DNA from: CAYPIE01 sp964410665
Lineage (GTDB): Bacteria; Planctomycetota; Planctomycetia; Gemmatales; Gemmataceae
Assembly (NCBI GenBank): GCA_964410665.1
Contig: CAYPIE010000033.1
Span: 1-57,992 of the forward strand
Direction: 5' to 3'
DNA length: 57,992 nucleotides
The stretch's first letter is position 1. Each line of letters begins with the position of its first letter. A model generated the notes under the pieces. That model worked only from the letters and a program-made list of their open reading frames with translations. It was not told the origin of the DNA and did no database searches. Positions 18,198 through 26,784 of this stretch are shown one piece after another. The translations under genes and the position numbers were made by a program.

Positions 18198-18277
18198 GCT
18201 TCCATACCACAGTTCCCCGATCACCTGCTCCGGCTCCACGGTACTGACACGAGCGGAGCTCATGCGCAGAATTACTG

Positions 18278-18297
18278 ACTATATGTATATATAGCGG
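18278..18297. promoter_or_regulatory. TATATA element shared with 291-310
   Basis: On the minus strand this reads CCGCTATATATACATATAGT, matching the element at 291-310 in position and composition. It lies 80 bp before the repeat array and about 490 bp upstream of the APC permease, too far for an ordinary promoter of that gene. Confidence 0.4.
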
Positions 18298-18361
18298 CTG
18301 CCTTGGGACATTCGCGTTTTTTCCGTCCGACCCAGAAGTGCGTTCGTATGGCCGGAGGTTC

Positions 18362-18387
18362 GACTCCCGGACGAGCGTCCGGGAGTC
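18362..18387. terminator. Hairpin after arylsulfatase gene
   Basis: A perfect 12-bp inverted repeat GACTCCCGGACG/CGTCCGGGAGTC is separated by only AG. It starts 13 bp beyond the arylsulfatase stop codon on the minus strand. There is no T-run, so it could act as a terminator or as a 3'-end stabilising structure. Confidence 0.6.
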
Positions 18388-18400
18388 ACACGGATCACAC

Positions 18401-20164
18401 TTACTTGCTGCCCCCGCTCTCCAGCAGCTTACGCATCACCTCATCCAGGTTGAAGCTGGCCGCTTTTTGTCGCGGCGGGTAGTCCTTAAACGTGGCCAGG
18501 AACTGGCCCACATACTCCTGGGCCGGCACCAGCAGGAAGACGTGGTCGAGCAGCCAGTCATAATAGGTGTTCGAGGTGACGTCGGCCCGCTCGTACGGGT
18601 CGAGACGCAAGTTGAAGATCTTGGGGATCCGCAGGGTTACGAACGGTTCGGCCCAGATCTGCAGGGTGCCGCGGGCCCGCTGTTCCATGAACACCATCTT
18701 CCAGTTGTCGTAGCGCAGCCCGGTCACTTGCTGGTCATCGTTGCAATAGATGAACGACTCGCGCGGGCTCTTCGCTTGCTGACCAGTCAGGTAGGGAACC
18801 AGGTTGTAGCCGTCGAGGTGGACTTTAAAGGTCTTGTCGCCGAGCGAATAGCCGTCGAGCAGCTCTTGCTTGGCCTCCATGTTGCCGGCCATGGCCAACA
18901 ACGTCGGGAACCAGTCCAAGTGCGACACGATCTGGTTGGACACGCTACCCGCCTTGATCATGCCCGGCCAGCGGACGACGCAAGGCACTCGGTAAGCCCC
19001 CTCCCAGTTGGAGTTCTTCTCGTTGCGGAACGGGCTCATCGCCGCGTCGGGCCAGCTGTTCATGTGCGGACCATTGTCGGTCGAGTACATCACAAAGGTG
19101 TTGTCGGCGATCCCCAGGTCGTCGAGCGCTTTGAGCACCGTCCCCACATTCTTGTCGTGGTCAATCATCACATCCGCATATTCGCTCATCCACCGCCCGG
19201 ACTGGCCCAGGCTCTCCGGCTTGGCGTGGGTGCGGAAGTGCATGTGTGTGAAGTTGACCCAGACGAAGAACGGCTTGTCCGCCTTGGACTGCCGCTCGAT
19301 GAAGTCCACCGCCCGTGCAGCAATGTCATCGTCGATGGTCTCCATCCGCTTCTTGGTCAGGGGGCCAGTGTCTTTGATGGTCTGCTTGCCGACCTTGCCA
19401 AAGCGAGGGTCGACGGTCGGGTCGTCCTGGTCAGTCGCCTTGCAATCGAGCACGCCACGGGGACCATATTTCTGGCGGAAGGCGGGATCCTTGGGGTAGT
19501 CACGCAACTCCGGCTCTTCCTCGGCGTTGAGGTGGTACAGGTTGCCGTAAAACTCATCAAAACCATGGACCGTGGGCAGATAATCGTTGCGGTCGCCTAA
19601 GTGGTTCTTGCCGAACTGACCGGTGGCATAGCCCAGGGGCTTGAGCATTTGGGCAATGGTCGGGTCTTCCTTCTGCAGACCCAGCGGGGCTCCCGGCAGT
19701 CCCACTTTGGTCAGGCCAGTACGCATGCCGTGCTGGCCGGTGATGAAGGAGGAACGGCCTGCAGTACAGCTCTGCTCGCCGTAGTAGTCGGTGAACATCA
19801 TGCCTTCCTTGGCAATCCGGTCGATGTTAGGTGTCTGATAGCCCATCAAGCCATGGGTATAACAACTTAGGTTGGACTGGCCGATGTCATCGCCCCAGAT
19901 AATGACAATGTTGGGCTTTTTGCCGTTCTGCAGGTTGTTCCATGCCGCGGCATTGGCCGCCACCAGGAGTTCGCCGCGATTGGCGTCCTGGCAGCAGGTC
20001 GCGGCCTTGGCGGTGCTGGCCGGGCAAATGCTGGCCGGGCAAGCCTCGGGCTTCGCCGAGGGTGGTTGGGCAGAGGCCGCAGTAAACGGGCGGGCAGCGG
20101 CGACATACCCGAGCAGGCCGCCCAGAGCAACTAGGAACGTGGCCTGGAGAGAAAAACGCTTCAT
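18401..20164 (-). CDS. Arylsulfatase (formylglycine-dependent)
   Basis: The start at MKRFSLQATFLVALGGLLGYVAA (20164) gives a signal peptide and 587 residues, with AAGGAG 10 bases upstream. Family marks are PNIVIIWGDDIGQSNL with the metal-binding Asp pair, and EQSCTAGRSSFITGQ, whose Cys133 is the residue converted to formylglycine (C-x-A-x-R form). Further blocks are GKNHLGDRNDYLPTVHGFDEF and NTFVMYSTDNGPHMNSWPD. It should hydrolyse a sulfate ester in the periplasm or outside; the substrate is not known. It lies 106 bp downstream of a formylglycine-generating enzyme gene on the same strand, which supplies its maturation activity. Confidence 0.94.
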   Translation of the reverse strand: MKRFSLQATFLVALGGLLGYVAAARPFTAASAQPPSAKPEACPASICPASTAKAATCCQDANRGELLVAANAAAWNNLQNGKKPNIVIIWGDDIGQSNLSCYTHGLMGYQTPNIDRIAKEGMMFTDYYGEQSCTAGRSSFITGQHGMRTGLTKVGLPGAPLGLQKEDPTIAQMLKPLGYATGQFGKNHLGDRNDYLPTVHGFDEFYGNLYHLNAEEEPELRDYPKDPAFRQKYGPRGVLDCKATDQDDPTVDPRFGKVGKQTIKDTGPLTKKRMETIDDDIAARAVDFIERQSKADKPFFVWVNFTHMHFRTHAKPESLGQSGRWMSEYADVMIDHDKNVGTVLKALDDLGIADNTFVMYSTDNGPHMNSWPDAAMSPFRNEKNSNWEGAYRVPCVVRWPGMIKAGSVSNQIVSHLDWFPTLLAMAGNMEAKQELLDGYSLGDKTFKVHLDGYNLVPYLTGQQAKSPRESFIYCNDDQQVTGLRYDNWKMVFMEQRARGTLQIWAEPFVTLRIPKIFNLRLDPYERADVTSNTYYDWLLDHVFLLVPAQEYVGQFLATFKDYPPRQKAASFNLDEVMRKLLESGGSK

Positions 20165-20270
20165 GAAAACCGGTCTCCTTAAAATCCTCGAAGCACAGGA
20201 GGTCGATGCGCCCGAACATGAGCGCATACACCTTGCGGTGTGATGGACCCGAGCAGCCGATACAGCCTGC

Positions 20271-21479
20271 TCAGGGCTTGGCGGCAGGAGGCGGAACCTG
20301 GCTGGTCACACAGCGGAAGCCGACATGCGACATCCCCGTGTCACGCGCGCAACCGTGCCGCGCCGCCGGACGGTACCGCTCGCAGTAGCTGACGTGGCAC
20401 AGGAACGACCCCCCACGTTGGGAGCGGGAGTCCGCCCGCGGATTGCGCGGATCCCACGATTGGGCCGGCCCTTGTGGATTATCGATCACCCCCTGGCCGA
20501 CCCGACGGGTATAGAGCCGGGCATCATAGCGGTCCTGGCACCACTCCCAGACGTTCCCGGCCATGTCATAGAGGCCATAGGCATTGGCCGGGAACGAGCG
20601 TGCTGGAGCCGTCCGGACGTAGCCATCGCGGGCCAGATTGTTGTGTGGGAAGCCCCCCTGCCAAATGTTCGCCAGTTTGCCATCCGCATCGCTTGGCGGT
20701 TGACTGCCCCAGACGAACGGCTGACGCTTCAGCCCGCCCCGGGCAGCATATTCCCATTCCGCTTCGGTGGGCAGCCGTTTGCCAGCCCATTTCGCGTAGG
20801 CCACGGCATCATCCCAGGAGACATGCACGACAGGATGATCCTCTTTGCCTGCGATCGAACTACCCGGTCCCTCAGGGTGCCGCCAGTCGGCTCCGGGTGT
20901 CCAGCGCCACCAATTCCCTGGGTTATTCAATGGAACCGGCTGTTGAGGTGGCGTAAAGACCACCGATCCCGGCACCAGAACTTCCGGCGGCGGCGGCGGA
21001 GTGCCCGGCGGCTGTTGGGCCATGATCTCTTCGAGCGTGGGTGCTTTCTCCGCGGTGGTGATATAACCGGTCGCCTTGACAAAGGCAGCGAATTGCTGAT
21101 TGGTCACCTCGGTCGCGTCCATCCAAAAGCCCGACACACGAACCCGATGGGCCGGTTGCTCATCCGGCCGGCCACGCGGTCCTACCGCACCCATGGTGAA
21201 TTCCCCGCTTGGAATCCACACCATCCCCGCCGGAGCAGTGGCGGCTTCGCTTGGCGGCGTTGCCCCCTTTGCAGCATCCGCGGAGCCCAACCCATGCACT
21301 CGATCGGTCATAGACTCATCTGAGCGTTCCGGGGTTGCTACCACGCTCGCGGTCACTGCCTCCGTCGGGTTCTTGTCTTGCGCTGCAGGTACAGTTGTAT
21401 CATCGCCCGGACGCGCAAGCATATACGCTATCACAAAACCGATGACCGCAAGCATGCCAAGCAATAAGGCCCGTCCCAT
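20271..21479 (-). CDS. Formylglycine-generating enzyme (sulfatase-modifying factor)
   Basis: The start at 21479 (MGRALLLGMLAVIGFVIAYML) gives an N-terminal membrane anchor and 402 residues. The FGE-sulfatase domain begins at GMVWIPSGEFTMGAVGPRG. The motif QRGGSFLCHVSYCERYRPAAR contains both active-site cysteines (Cys361 and Cys366, five apart) seen in true copper-dependent FGE, followed by MSHVGFRC. Many SUMF1-like proteins lack this pair, so its presence argues for real catalytic function. A Pro-rich insert (PPGTPPPPPEVLVPGS) lies before PLNNPGNWWRWTPGADWRHPEGP. The anchor suggests it acts at the outer face of the membrane on exported sulfatases, first of all the next gene. Confidence 0.93.
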   Translation of the reverse strand: MGRALLLGMLAVIGFVIAYMLARPGDDTTVPAAQDKNPTEAVTASVVATPERSDESMTDRVHGLGSADAAKGATPPSEAATAPAGMVWIPSGEFTMGAVGPRGRPDEQPAHRVRVSGFWMDATEVTNQQFAAFVKATGYITTAEKAPTLEEIMAQQPPGTPPPPPEVLVPGSVVFTPPQQPVPLNNPGNWWRWTPGADWRHPEGPGSSIAGKEDHPVVHVSWDDAVAYAKWAGKRLPTEAEWEYAARGGLKRQPFVWGSQPPSDADGKLANIWQGGFPHNNLARDGYVRTAPARSFPANAYGLYDMAGNVWEWCQDRYDARLYTRRVGQGVIDNPQGPAQSWDPRNPRADSRSQRGGSFLCHVSYCERYRPAARHGCARDTGMSHVGFRCVTSQVPPPAAKP

Positions 21480-22024
21480 CCTCAATCTTCCTCTCAAAAG
21501 GTTGTCGCTACGTTCTGGGGACGGCAACCGTGACAGGCAGCCTATTGTCAACCGAAGTCAGAACGCTTAGGCTCTTCAGTGCCGAGTGCTTATCCTGTTC
21601 GGGTTGGAAAGCGTCCACAAGTCAAAAAACCGCAAAATGACCCAGTTTTGTCCCTGCCCTGCTCCGAAAGCAAACCGTCCGCACCGAGCCACGCTGGTCG
21701 TCTACGATTCCACGAAATTGGCACATGCCTTTCGTAACGGGGACAGGGAGTTTCACCCGTTGCGCCAAGACCCTGTGGTCAGCACACTCCGGGGTGACGA
21801 CCCCGAAACTATGGCCATTCTACGCCTGACCAGGATTCGCGTCCTCAGGGTTCAAGGCAGCCCCCGCGCCCGGCGTTGTCGATTAGCGCCGACGGTTTGG
21901 CGAACTCCCCTGCGATACCCTGATGCGTCGTGGGTAGCCGCCCGCGACCACTCGGTGGGCTTCTCAGGGGGTGCGAACCGCCGAGTCGATGGTCGCAATC
22001 TGTTCGAAGGCCCAGGAGCCCGTC
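21480..22024. other. Divergent intergenic region
   Basis: The 545 bp separate the formylglycine-generating enzyme gene (minus) from the FkbM methyltransferase gene (plus). One Arg-rich ORF (21586-22038) crosses it but has no ribosome site or family resemblance. No regulatory site was identified. Confidence 0.4.
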
Positions 22025-22873
22025 ATGGCTGCACCTGATCTAAGCTATCTGCACGGCAAACCGGTCGAAGAAGCGGTCCGCATCGGCGAACGCTTCCTAC
22101 ACCAAGCCCGCCAACAACTTCGCGAAGCGCACGCAGTTTTTTCCCTCTGCGCGCAACAAACCCGGCTCAGCCCGTTTACCATCGGCCAGCTGCAGCAACA
22201 AATCTGGCAGGCCGAACTGGGCCTGGGCCTGCATCGCCAGTACTTCTCCCAGGCCGGGCAAGATCGCTTTGTGCATGAAGCCTATTTCGCCAACCACCGC
22301 GGCGGAGTGTTTGTGGAGATCGGTGGCTACAATGGCGTCGAAGGCAGTAACTGCCTGTTTTTCGAAAAATTCCTCGGCTGGAGCGGGCTGGTGGTGGAAG
22401 CTTCCCCTACCCAAGTCGCCCGCCTACGACCACTCCGCGATGCCACGGTGGTGCATGCGGCCATCGCCGATGTCGATGGGACCGCAGAGTTTATCGATAT
22501 CACCACGGGCAAAACGCAGATGAGTGGCCTGGCCGCACACTATCCGCCTGGTCAGCTTGAGCGGCTCCAAGCCGAGCCAGGCAACACCATCGAGCGCGTC
22601 GAGGTTCCGGTCATGCGCCTGGACACCCTGTTACGCGCTCATCAGTTGAACCAGGTCGATTACTGCTCCATCGATGTCGAAGGAGCAGAACCAATAATTT
22701 TGCAATCATTCGATTTTTCTGCCTTTGCGATCCGGGTCTTTTCCGTGGAAAACAGCTCCCACCAACCCACCAGTCCGGTGCAGTCCTTGTTCACCTCGGG
22801 CGGCTATACCCAGACGGCTCTGATTGGCCACGACGAAATTTACTTACAAACACTCAGGCATCCATCAGACTAA
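22025..22873 (+). CDS. FkbM-family methyltransferase
   Basis: The start MAAPDLSYLHGK (22025) has AGGAG about 7 bases upstream and gives 282 residues. After an N-terminal helical part (about 1-75), GQDRFVHEAYFANHRGGVFVEIGGYNG is the SAM-binding loop, GLVVEASPTQVARLRP follows strand 2, and MRLDTLLRAHQLNQVDYCSIDVEGAEPIILQSFDF is the hallmark FkbM C-terminal block. Members O-methylate sugars or small molecules, often in glycan or natural product synthesis. The neighbours do not indicate the substrate. Confidence 0.92.
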   Translation: MAAPDLSYLHGKPVEEAVRIGERFLHQARQQLREAHAVFSLCAQQTRLSPFTIGQLQQQIWQAELGLGLHRQYFSQAGQDRFVHEAYFANHRGGVFVEIGGYNGVEGSNCLFFEKFLGWSGLVVEASPTQVARLRPLRDATVVHAAIADVDGTAEFIDITTGKTQMSGLAAHYPPGQLERLQAEPGNTIERVEVPVMRLDTLLRAHQLNQVDYCSIDVEGAEPIILQSFDFSAFAIRVFSVENSSHQPTSPVQSLFTSGGYTQTALIGHDEIYLQTLRHPSD

Positions 22874-23349
22874 GGATCCGGGGTGGGCTGCCGATTGACC
22901 GGTCTGGGCAGATCCCGCATAATGAGAAGGCTTCCGCTGACGGGGTGGATTGCCAAACTTCCGCCAGGGAAGCGTTTTCCGCTTGACACCTGATGACGAT
23001 CAATCGTTCAGGTCCGACACGACAAGCCCGCTTGCGGGCATGCTGAGCATGGATTCGACTCCACACCGACCGATCGCTGGCATGGGGATGCTCGTGGGAA
23101 TTCTCGGTTGGACGTTGCCAATATTGCTGGGGGTTGCTGGGCGTTCCGCCGCAGCTCTCTTTCGATTGCGTTGCATGGGCGGGCCGAACAGGGTCGCTTC
23201 GGTTCGGTGCGGGAAAGGACGAGTCGCCGGGCTGCAACGCCGAGGTGGCTGGCTCCCCGCCACAATCTCCCTTGCGCAAGCTTGGAACCAATGCTGGACC
23301 GACATGCTCGTTTGTCGTGCCGGGCCACCACCGATAGGAGTGGCCTTCG
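22874..23349. other. Intergenic region upstream of rny
   Basis: The 476 bp lie between the FkbM gene and rny on the same strand. A Gly/Arg-rich ORF (22950-23570) overlaps the start of rny in another frame and is not supported. The region probably holds the rny promoter and a long leader; nothing else was recognised. Confidence 0.4.
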
Positions 23350-24948
23350 ATGTTTTCCCTTTGGTGCGTGCTGGCCTGCGTGCTGGCCCTGCTGACCGGG
23401 GCAGCCGCGGGGTATGGCATCACCCGCATGATCCTGTTCCGCCGCCAAAGCTTCTCCAAGGCCCAGATGCTCGAGGATCTGGCCCAAGCGCGGGAGCGGG
23501 CGTCGGAAATTGTCGAGGAGGCCCGCAAGGAGGCCGACCATCTCCGCAAAGAAGCGGAGCTTGCTGCTAAGGATGAAGTCTTTCAACGCCGTGATGCCTT
23601 TGCTCAGGAGTCCGAACAGATTCGCGCCGATCTACGCGAACAGGAACGTCGTCTGGAAAATCGCGAGGATGAGTTAAGCCGCAAACATTCGTTGCTGCTC
23701 CGCAAGGAACGTTCCCTCGAATCCAATCAGCGCAAACTCGCCGAACGTAAGGACAACCTCGAACGACGCAACCAGCAGCTCGATCGTTTGATCGCCGAGC
23801 AGACCGAGCAGTTGCATGCCATCGCCGGGCTCAGTCGCGAACAGGTCGAAAAGCGTTTGCTCGAACGTGTCGAACGTGATTTGACCGATGCCATTGCCCG
23901 CCGCTTGCAAATCGCTGAGGAACGGCTCCGCCAACAGGCCGAACAAAAGGCTCAGGCCATTCTGGCCGCCGCCATTCATCGCTATGCTGCCGAGCATACC
24001 GCCGACAGTACGGTGAGTACGGTGGACATTCCCAGCGATGAGATGAAAGGGCGCATCATTGGCCGCGAGGGCCGAAATATTCGTACGTTTGAAAAACTTA
24101 CCGGAGTCGATGTCATTGTGGATGACACGCCCGGGGTCGTGATTGTCAGCGCCTTTGACAATATCCGCCGTGAGATCGCGCGACTTGCCCTGAGCAAATT
24201 GATCCAGGATGGACGCATTCATCCGAGCCGGATCGAGGAGGTCGTGCAGGAAACCCAGGTCGAGATGGATCAGCATATTTTGGATGTCGGTCAGCAAGCG
24301 GTACTGCAAGCCGATATCGGAGTGGTCCATGATAAATTGAGCCAACTCCTGGGCCGGTTAAAATTCCGGACCAGCTACAGCCAGAATGTCCTGCAGCATT
24401 CCCTTGAGGTATCCCATCTTTGCGGCATGCTGGCAGATGAGATTGGCCTGGACGGTCGCCTGGCCCGGCGTTGTGCTCTGTTCCATGATATTGGCAAAGC
24501 CGCCGACCATGAGATGGAAGGGGGGCACCCGAAAATTGGCGCGGAGTTGGCCCGGCGCTATGGGGAAACCAGTAGCGAGGTCTTGCATGCGATCGCCTGC
24601 CATCATGACGATGTGAGCTTGGATCACCTCTACACGGTTCTGGTTGCAGCCGCAGATGCGATTAGTGCGTCGCGTCCTGGGGCACGCCGCGAAACCTTGG
24701 AAAAATATGTCAAGCGGCTTGAGCAACTGGAGGCCCTTGCCTGTGGCTTTCCCGGGGTGGAGCAGGTGTTCGCCATCCAGGCAGGCCGGGAATTGCGGAT
24801 CATCGCCCACGCCGAGAAAACCAGCGACAATGAGGCCATCAAGTTGTGCCATGACATCGCCCGCGCCATTGAACAACAACTCGATTATCCCGGCGAAATC
24901 AAGGTCACCGTATGCCGGGAACTTCGAGCGGTGGCCGTAGCCCGCTGA
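23350..24948 (+). CDS. rny: Ribonuclease Y
   Basis: The 532-residue membrane-anchored endoribonuclease starts mRNA decay. It has the standard order: an N-terminal transmembrane helix (LWCVLACVLALLTGAAAGYGI), a long charged coiled coil (about 40-200), a KH domain with GRIIGREGRNIRTFEKLTGVD, and an HD domain (HSLEVSHLCGMLADEIGL...CALFHDIGKAADHEMEGGHPKIG) carrying the metal-binding His-Asp pair. Length is normal for the family. TAGGAG lies 9 bases before the ATG. The ymdB gene follows, as it does in Bacillus. Confidence 0.97.
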   Translation: MFSLWCVLACVLALLTGAAAGYGITRMILFRRQSFSKAQMLEDLAQARERASEIVEEARKEADHLRKEAELAAKDEVFQRRDAFAQESEQIRADLREQERRLENREDELSRKHSLLLRKERSLESNQRKLAERKDNLERRNQQLDRLIAEQTEQLHAIAGLSREQVEKRLLERVERDLTDAIARRLQIAEERLRQQAEQKAQAILAAAIHRYAAEHTADSTVSTVDIPSDEMKGRIIGREGRNIRTFEKLTGVDVIVDDTPGVVIVSAFDNIRREIARLALSKLIQDGRIHPSRIEEVVQETQVEMDQHILDVGQQAVLQADIGVVHDKLSQLLGRLKFRTSYSQNVLQHSLEVSHLCGMLADEIGLDGRLARRCALFHDIGKAADHEMEGGHPKIGAELARRYGETSSEVLHAIACHHDDVSLDHLYTVLVAAADAISASRPGARRETLEKYVKRLEQLEALACGFPGVEQVFAIQAGRELRIIAHAEKTSDNEAIKLCHDIARAIEQQLDYPGEIKVTVCRELRAVAVAR

Positions 24949-25053
24949 GCGCTTCTCGGCCTACTCCCGTGCCCGCGGAGGAGCGACTGCTGGAGCTTCC
25001 CCAGGTTGATGTCCCGACCGACATCGACCGCTTTGTCGATAGCGATCGAACTC

Positions 25054-25857
25054 ATGCGTCTTCTGTTTTTAGGCGATATTGTCGGCCCGCCCGGACTGCA
25101 CCTGGTCCGTCAAGCCGTTCCGCGGTTACGTCAGGTCGAAGGACTCGACCTGGTGGTCGTCAATGCGGAGAACGCTGCCAACGGCTCAGGCTTAACCCCC
25201 AATCAGTATCGCCAACTGCGACATTGCGGCGTCGACGCCGTCACCCTCGGCGACCACATCTACAAGAAGCAAGAGATCGCCAGCGTGCTGACCCAACCCG
25301 GTGAGCCAATTGTCAAACCGGCCAATTTTCCCCAAGAAGCCCCCGGCCGCGACTTGATCCAAGTCACAGCCGCTGATGGCACCCCGGTCGCCATCCTGGT
25401 GGTCATGGGTCGCACCTACATGCGCGCGGTCGACTGCCCGTTTCAAGCCGTCGATCGTGTTCTGGCCCGCTTGGAAGCACCCCCACCGGTAATCTTGGTC
25501 GATGTCCATGCTGAGGCCACTGCAGACAAGTATCTGCTCGCTCATCACTTAAAAGGGCGTGTTGCCGCCGTACTGGGCACGCATACCCATGTGCCGACCG
25601 CCGATGAACAAATCCTGCCCGGAGGCACGGCGTTTATTTGTGATGTGGGCATGAGCGGCCCTTACGAAAGCATCCTAGGCCGACGCATCGACCGTGTCTT
25701 GTCCACGGCGATTACCTTTCTGCCCAGTCCGTTTGATGTGGCGACCGAGGACGTTCGGCTGGCCGGTGCGCTGGTGGAAGTAGACCCGCGGACGCGGCAA
25801 GCAACCTCAATTCGTCGGGTAATGTGGCGTGCGCAAGAGTTGCTGGAGATGCGTTGA
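25054..25857 (+). CDS. ymdB: YmdB-type metallophosphoesterase
   Basis: The start MRLLFLGDIVGPPGLHLVRQ (25054) matches the family N-terminus and gives 267 residues. Metal-binding blocks are LFLGDIVG, VVNAENAANGSGLTP, TLGDHIYKKQE, LVDVHAEATADK, AVLGTHTHVPTADEQILPGGTAF and CDVGMSGPYESILG. Relatives hydrolyse 2',3'-cyclic nucleotides, and in Bacillus subtilis YmdB affects biofilm and motility. The rny-ymdB order is conserved in many bacteria, suggesting a link to RNA turnover. The gap to rny is 105 bp, so co-transcription is likely. Confidence 0.93.
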   Translation: MRLLFLGDIVGPPGLHLVRQAVPRLRQVEGLDLVVVNAENAANGSGLTPNQYRQLRHCGVDAVTLGDHIYKKQEIASVLTQPGEPIVKPANFPQEAPGRDLIQVTAADGTPVAILVVMGRTYMRAVDCPFQAVDRVLARLEAPPPVILVDVHAEATADKYLLAHHLKGRVAAVLGTHTHVPTADEQILPGGTAFICDVGMSGPYESILGRRIDRVLSTAITFLPSPFDVATEDVRLAGALVEVDPRTRQATSIRRVMWRAQELLEMR

Positions 25858-25864
25858 GACGAAC

Positions 25865-25892
25865 AGCCCCCCGGAGCGTGCTCCGGGGGGCT
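25865..25892. terminator. Bidirectional hairpin after ymdB
   Basis: A perfect 12-bp inverted repeat AGCCCCCCGGAG/CTCCGGGGGGCT closes a 4-base CGTG loop. It lies in the 46-bp gap between ymdB and the convergent Bax-inhibitor-1 gene and probably ends both. Confidence 0.75.
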
Positions 25893-25903
25893 GGCGTTAC
25901 TGA

Positions 25904-26614
25904 TTATTCACGTGACAGGAAAATCCGCAGGATATACCAGAACAGCATTGCGATCGAGCTGAACAAAGCCAGGGCGGCCGCCACGTGCTGTTGCGTGCCG
26001 TAGTGGTGCATGATGTTCGAGGTGTCATAGATGATGTAGCCACAGGCGAGGGCCACCATCAGGAAGCTGAACCACAGCCCCAGCGAGGCACCAAAGAGTA
26101 AGGCAAACACAATGACTCCCAGCGCGGCAAAGCTGCCAACCATCAGCCCAGTACGTAGGAACGAGAAGTCCTTGCCCGAGACAAACACCGCAGCGGTCAG
26201 GCCGCCAAAGATCAATAGCGTCAAGCCGCCCGCTTGCAACGGCACCTGCTGACCAGGGAACCTAACCTCGGCAATCATCAGGATCGGTAGGAACATGATC
26301 GTCCACAGCACAACGCCAAGACTCAGACCAGCCCATTGCATGCCGATCGACGTTTGCGAGTTGGCCATCGAGTGGGCCACATAGTTGCCACCGATGAACA
26401 GCACCATCACGCCCAGCCAAGCCATCCGGTTCGCGGCAAACAGATTCCCGACAGTCTCCCAGACCGCTGGGATGTTCAGCAGAATCGCCTCCAAGCCCAC
26501 AAAGGCGGCAATGGCCAGAGCCACCACACTGTAGGTCCGACGGATAAACGCCAAGCGATCAGCTGGCCGAGCTTGGGCGGCGGTCAGGCCAAACCCTTCA
26601 TATGCAAAACTCAT
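25904..26614 (-). CDS. Bax inhibitor-1/YccA-family membrane protein
   Basis: The start MSFAYEGFGLTAAQARPADR (26614) has an AGGGGGGAA site upstream and gives 236 residues. About seven hydrophobic helices follow (YSVVALAIAAFVGLEAILL, MAWLGVMVLFIGGNYVA, GLSLGVVLWTIMFLPIL, LTLLIFGGLTAAVFVSG and others). The late segment SLGLWFSFLMVALACGYIIYDTSNIMHHY contains the family's conserved D-T near the C-terminal helix. Bacterial relatives are pH-sensitive Ca2+ leak channels or modulators of membrane proteolysis. The gene stands alone. Confidence 0.92.
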   Translation of the reverse strand: MSFAYEGFGLTAAQARPADRLAFIRRTYSVVALAIAAFVGLEAILLNIPAVWETVGNLFAANRMAWLGVMVLFIGGNYVAHSMANSQTSIGMQWAGLSLGVVLWTIMFLPILMIAEVRFPGQQVPLQAGGLTLLIFGGLTAAVFVSGKDFSFLRTGLMVGSFAALGVIVFALLFGASLGLWFSFLMVALACGYIIYDTSNIMHHYGTQQHVAAALALFSSIAMLFWYILRIFLSRE

Positions 26615-26784
26615 GACTTTTCCCCCCTGGGAAACCAATGTTTGAAAAACCAACCCATGGCTTGTGCAATTGATCCTGTGTCAATCGCTCATCGGGATGA
26701 TTGATGAGAGAAAGCCGCTGGCTGTCACCCCCACAAACCGATGTTTGTCACGATCACTGCGTGAATATTATGAACTGCCTTTGC

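Larger units (their letters stand above)
17791..18400. other. Intergenic region with shared repeat module
   Basis: The 610 bp lie between the APC permease start and the 3' end of the arylsulfatase, both minus strand. It holds the four-unit GGGACAGTT array (18153-18197), the TATATA element (18278-18297) and a perfect hairpin (18362-18387). The arrangement on the minus strand, TATATA element then array, matches that on the plus strand at 291-401. ORFs reading through it are repeat translations and not genes. Confidence 0.55.

Noticed and set aside
17846..18263. Short minus-strand ORFs with repeating GQFPDSSGTV-like text
   Set aside because: The text is the translation of the GGGACA repeat array and not a protein gene; no ribosome site or conservation is apparent.
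18338..19600. 420-codon plus-strand ORF over the arylsulfatase
   Set aside because: It is antisense to a motif-complete sulfatase; composition is a shadow of the coding strand.
22950..23570. 206-codon ORF overlapping the start of rny
   Set aside because: It reads through the RNase Y N-terminus in another frame, is Gly/Arg-rich, and matches nothing known.
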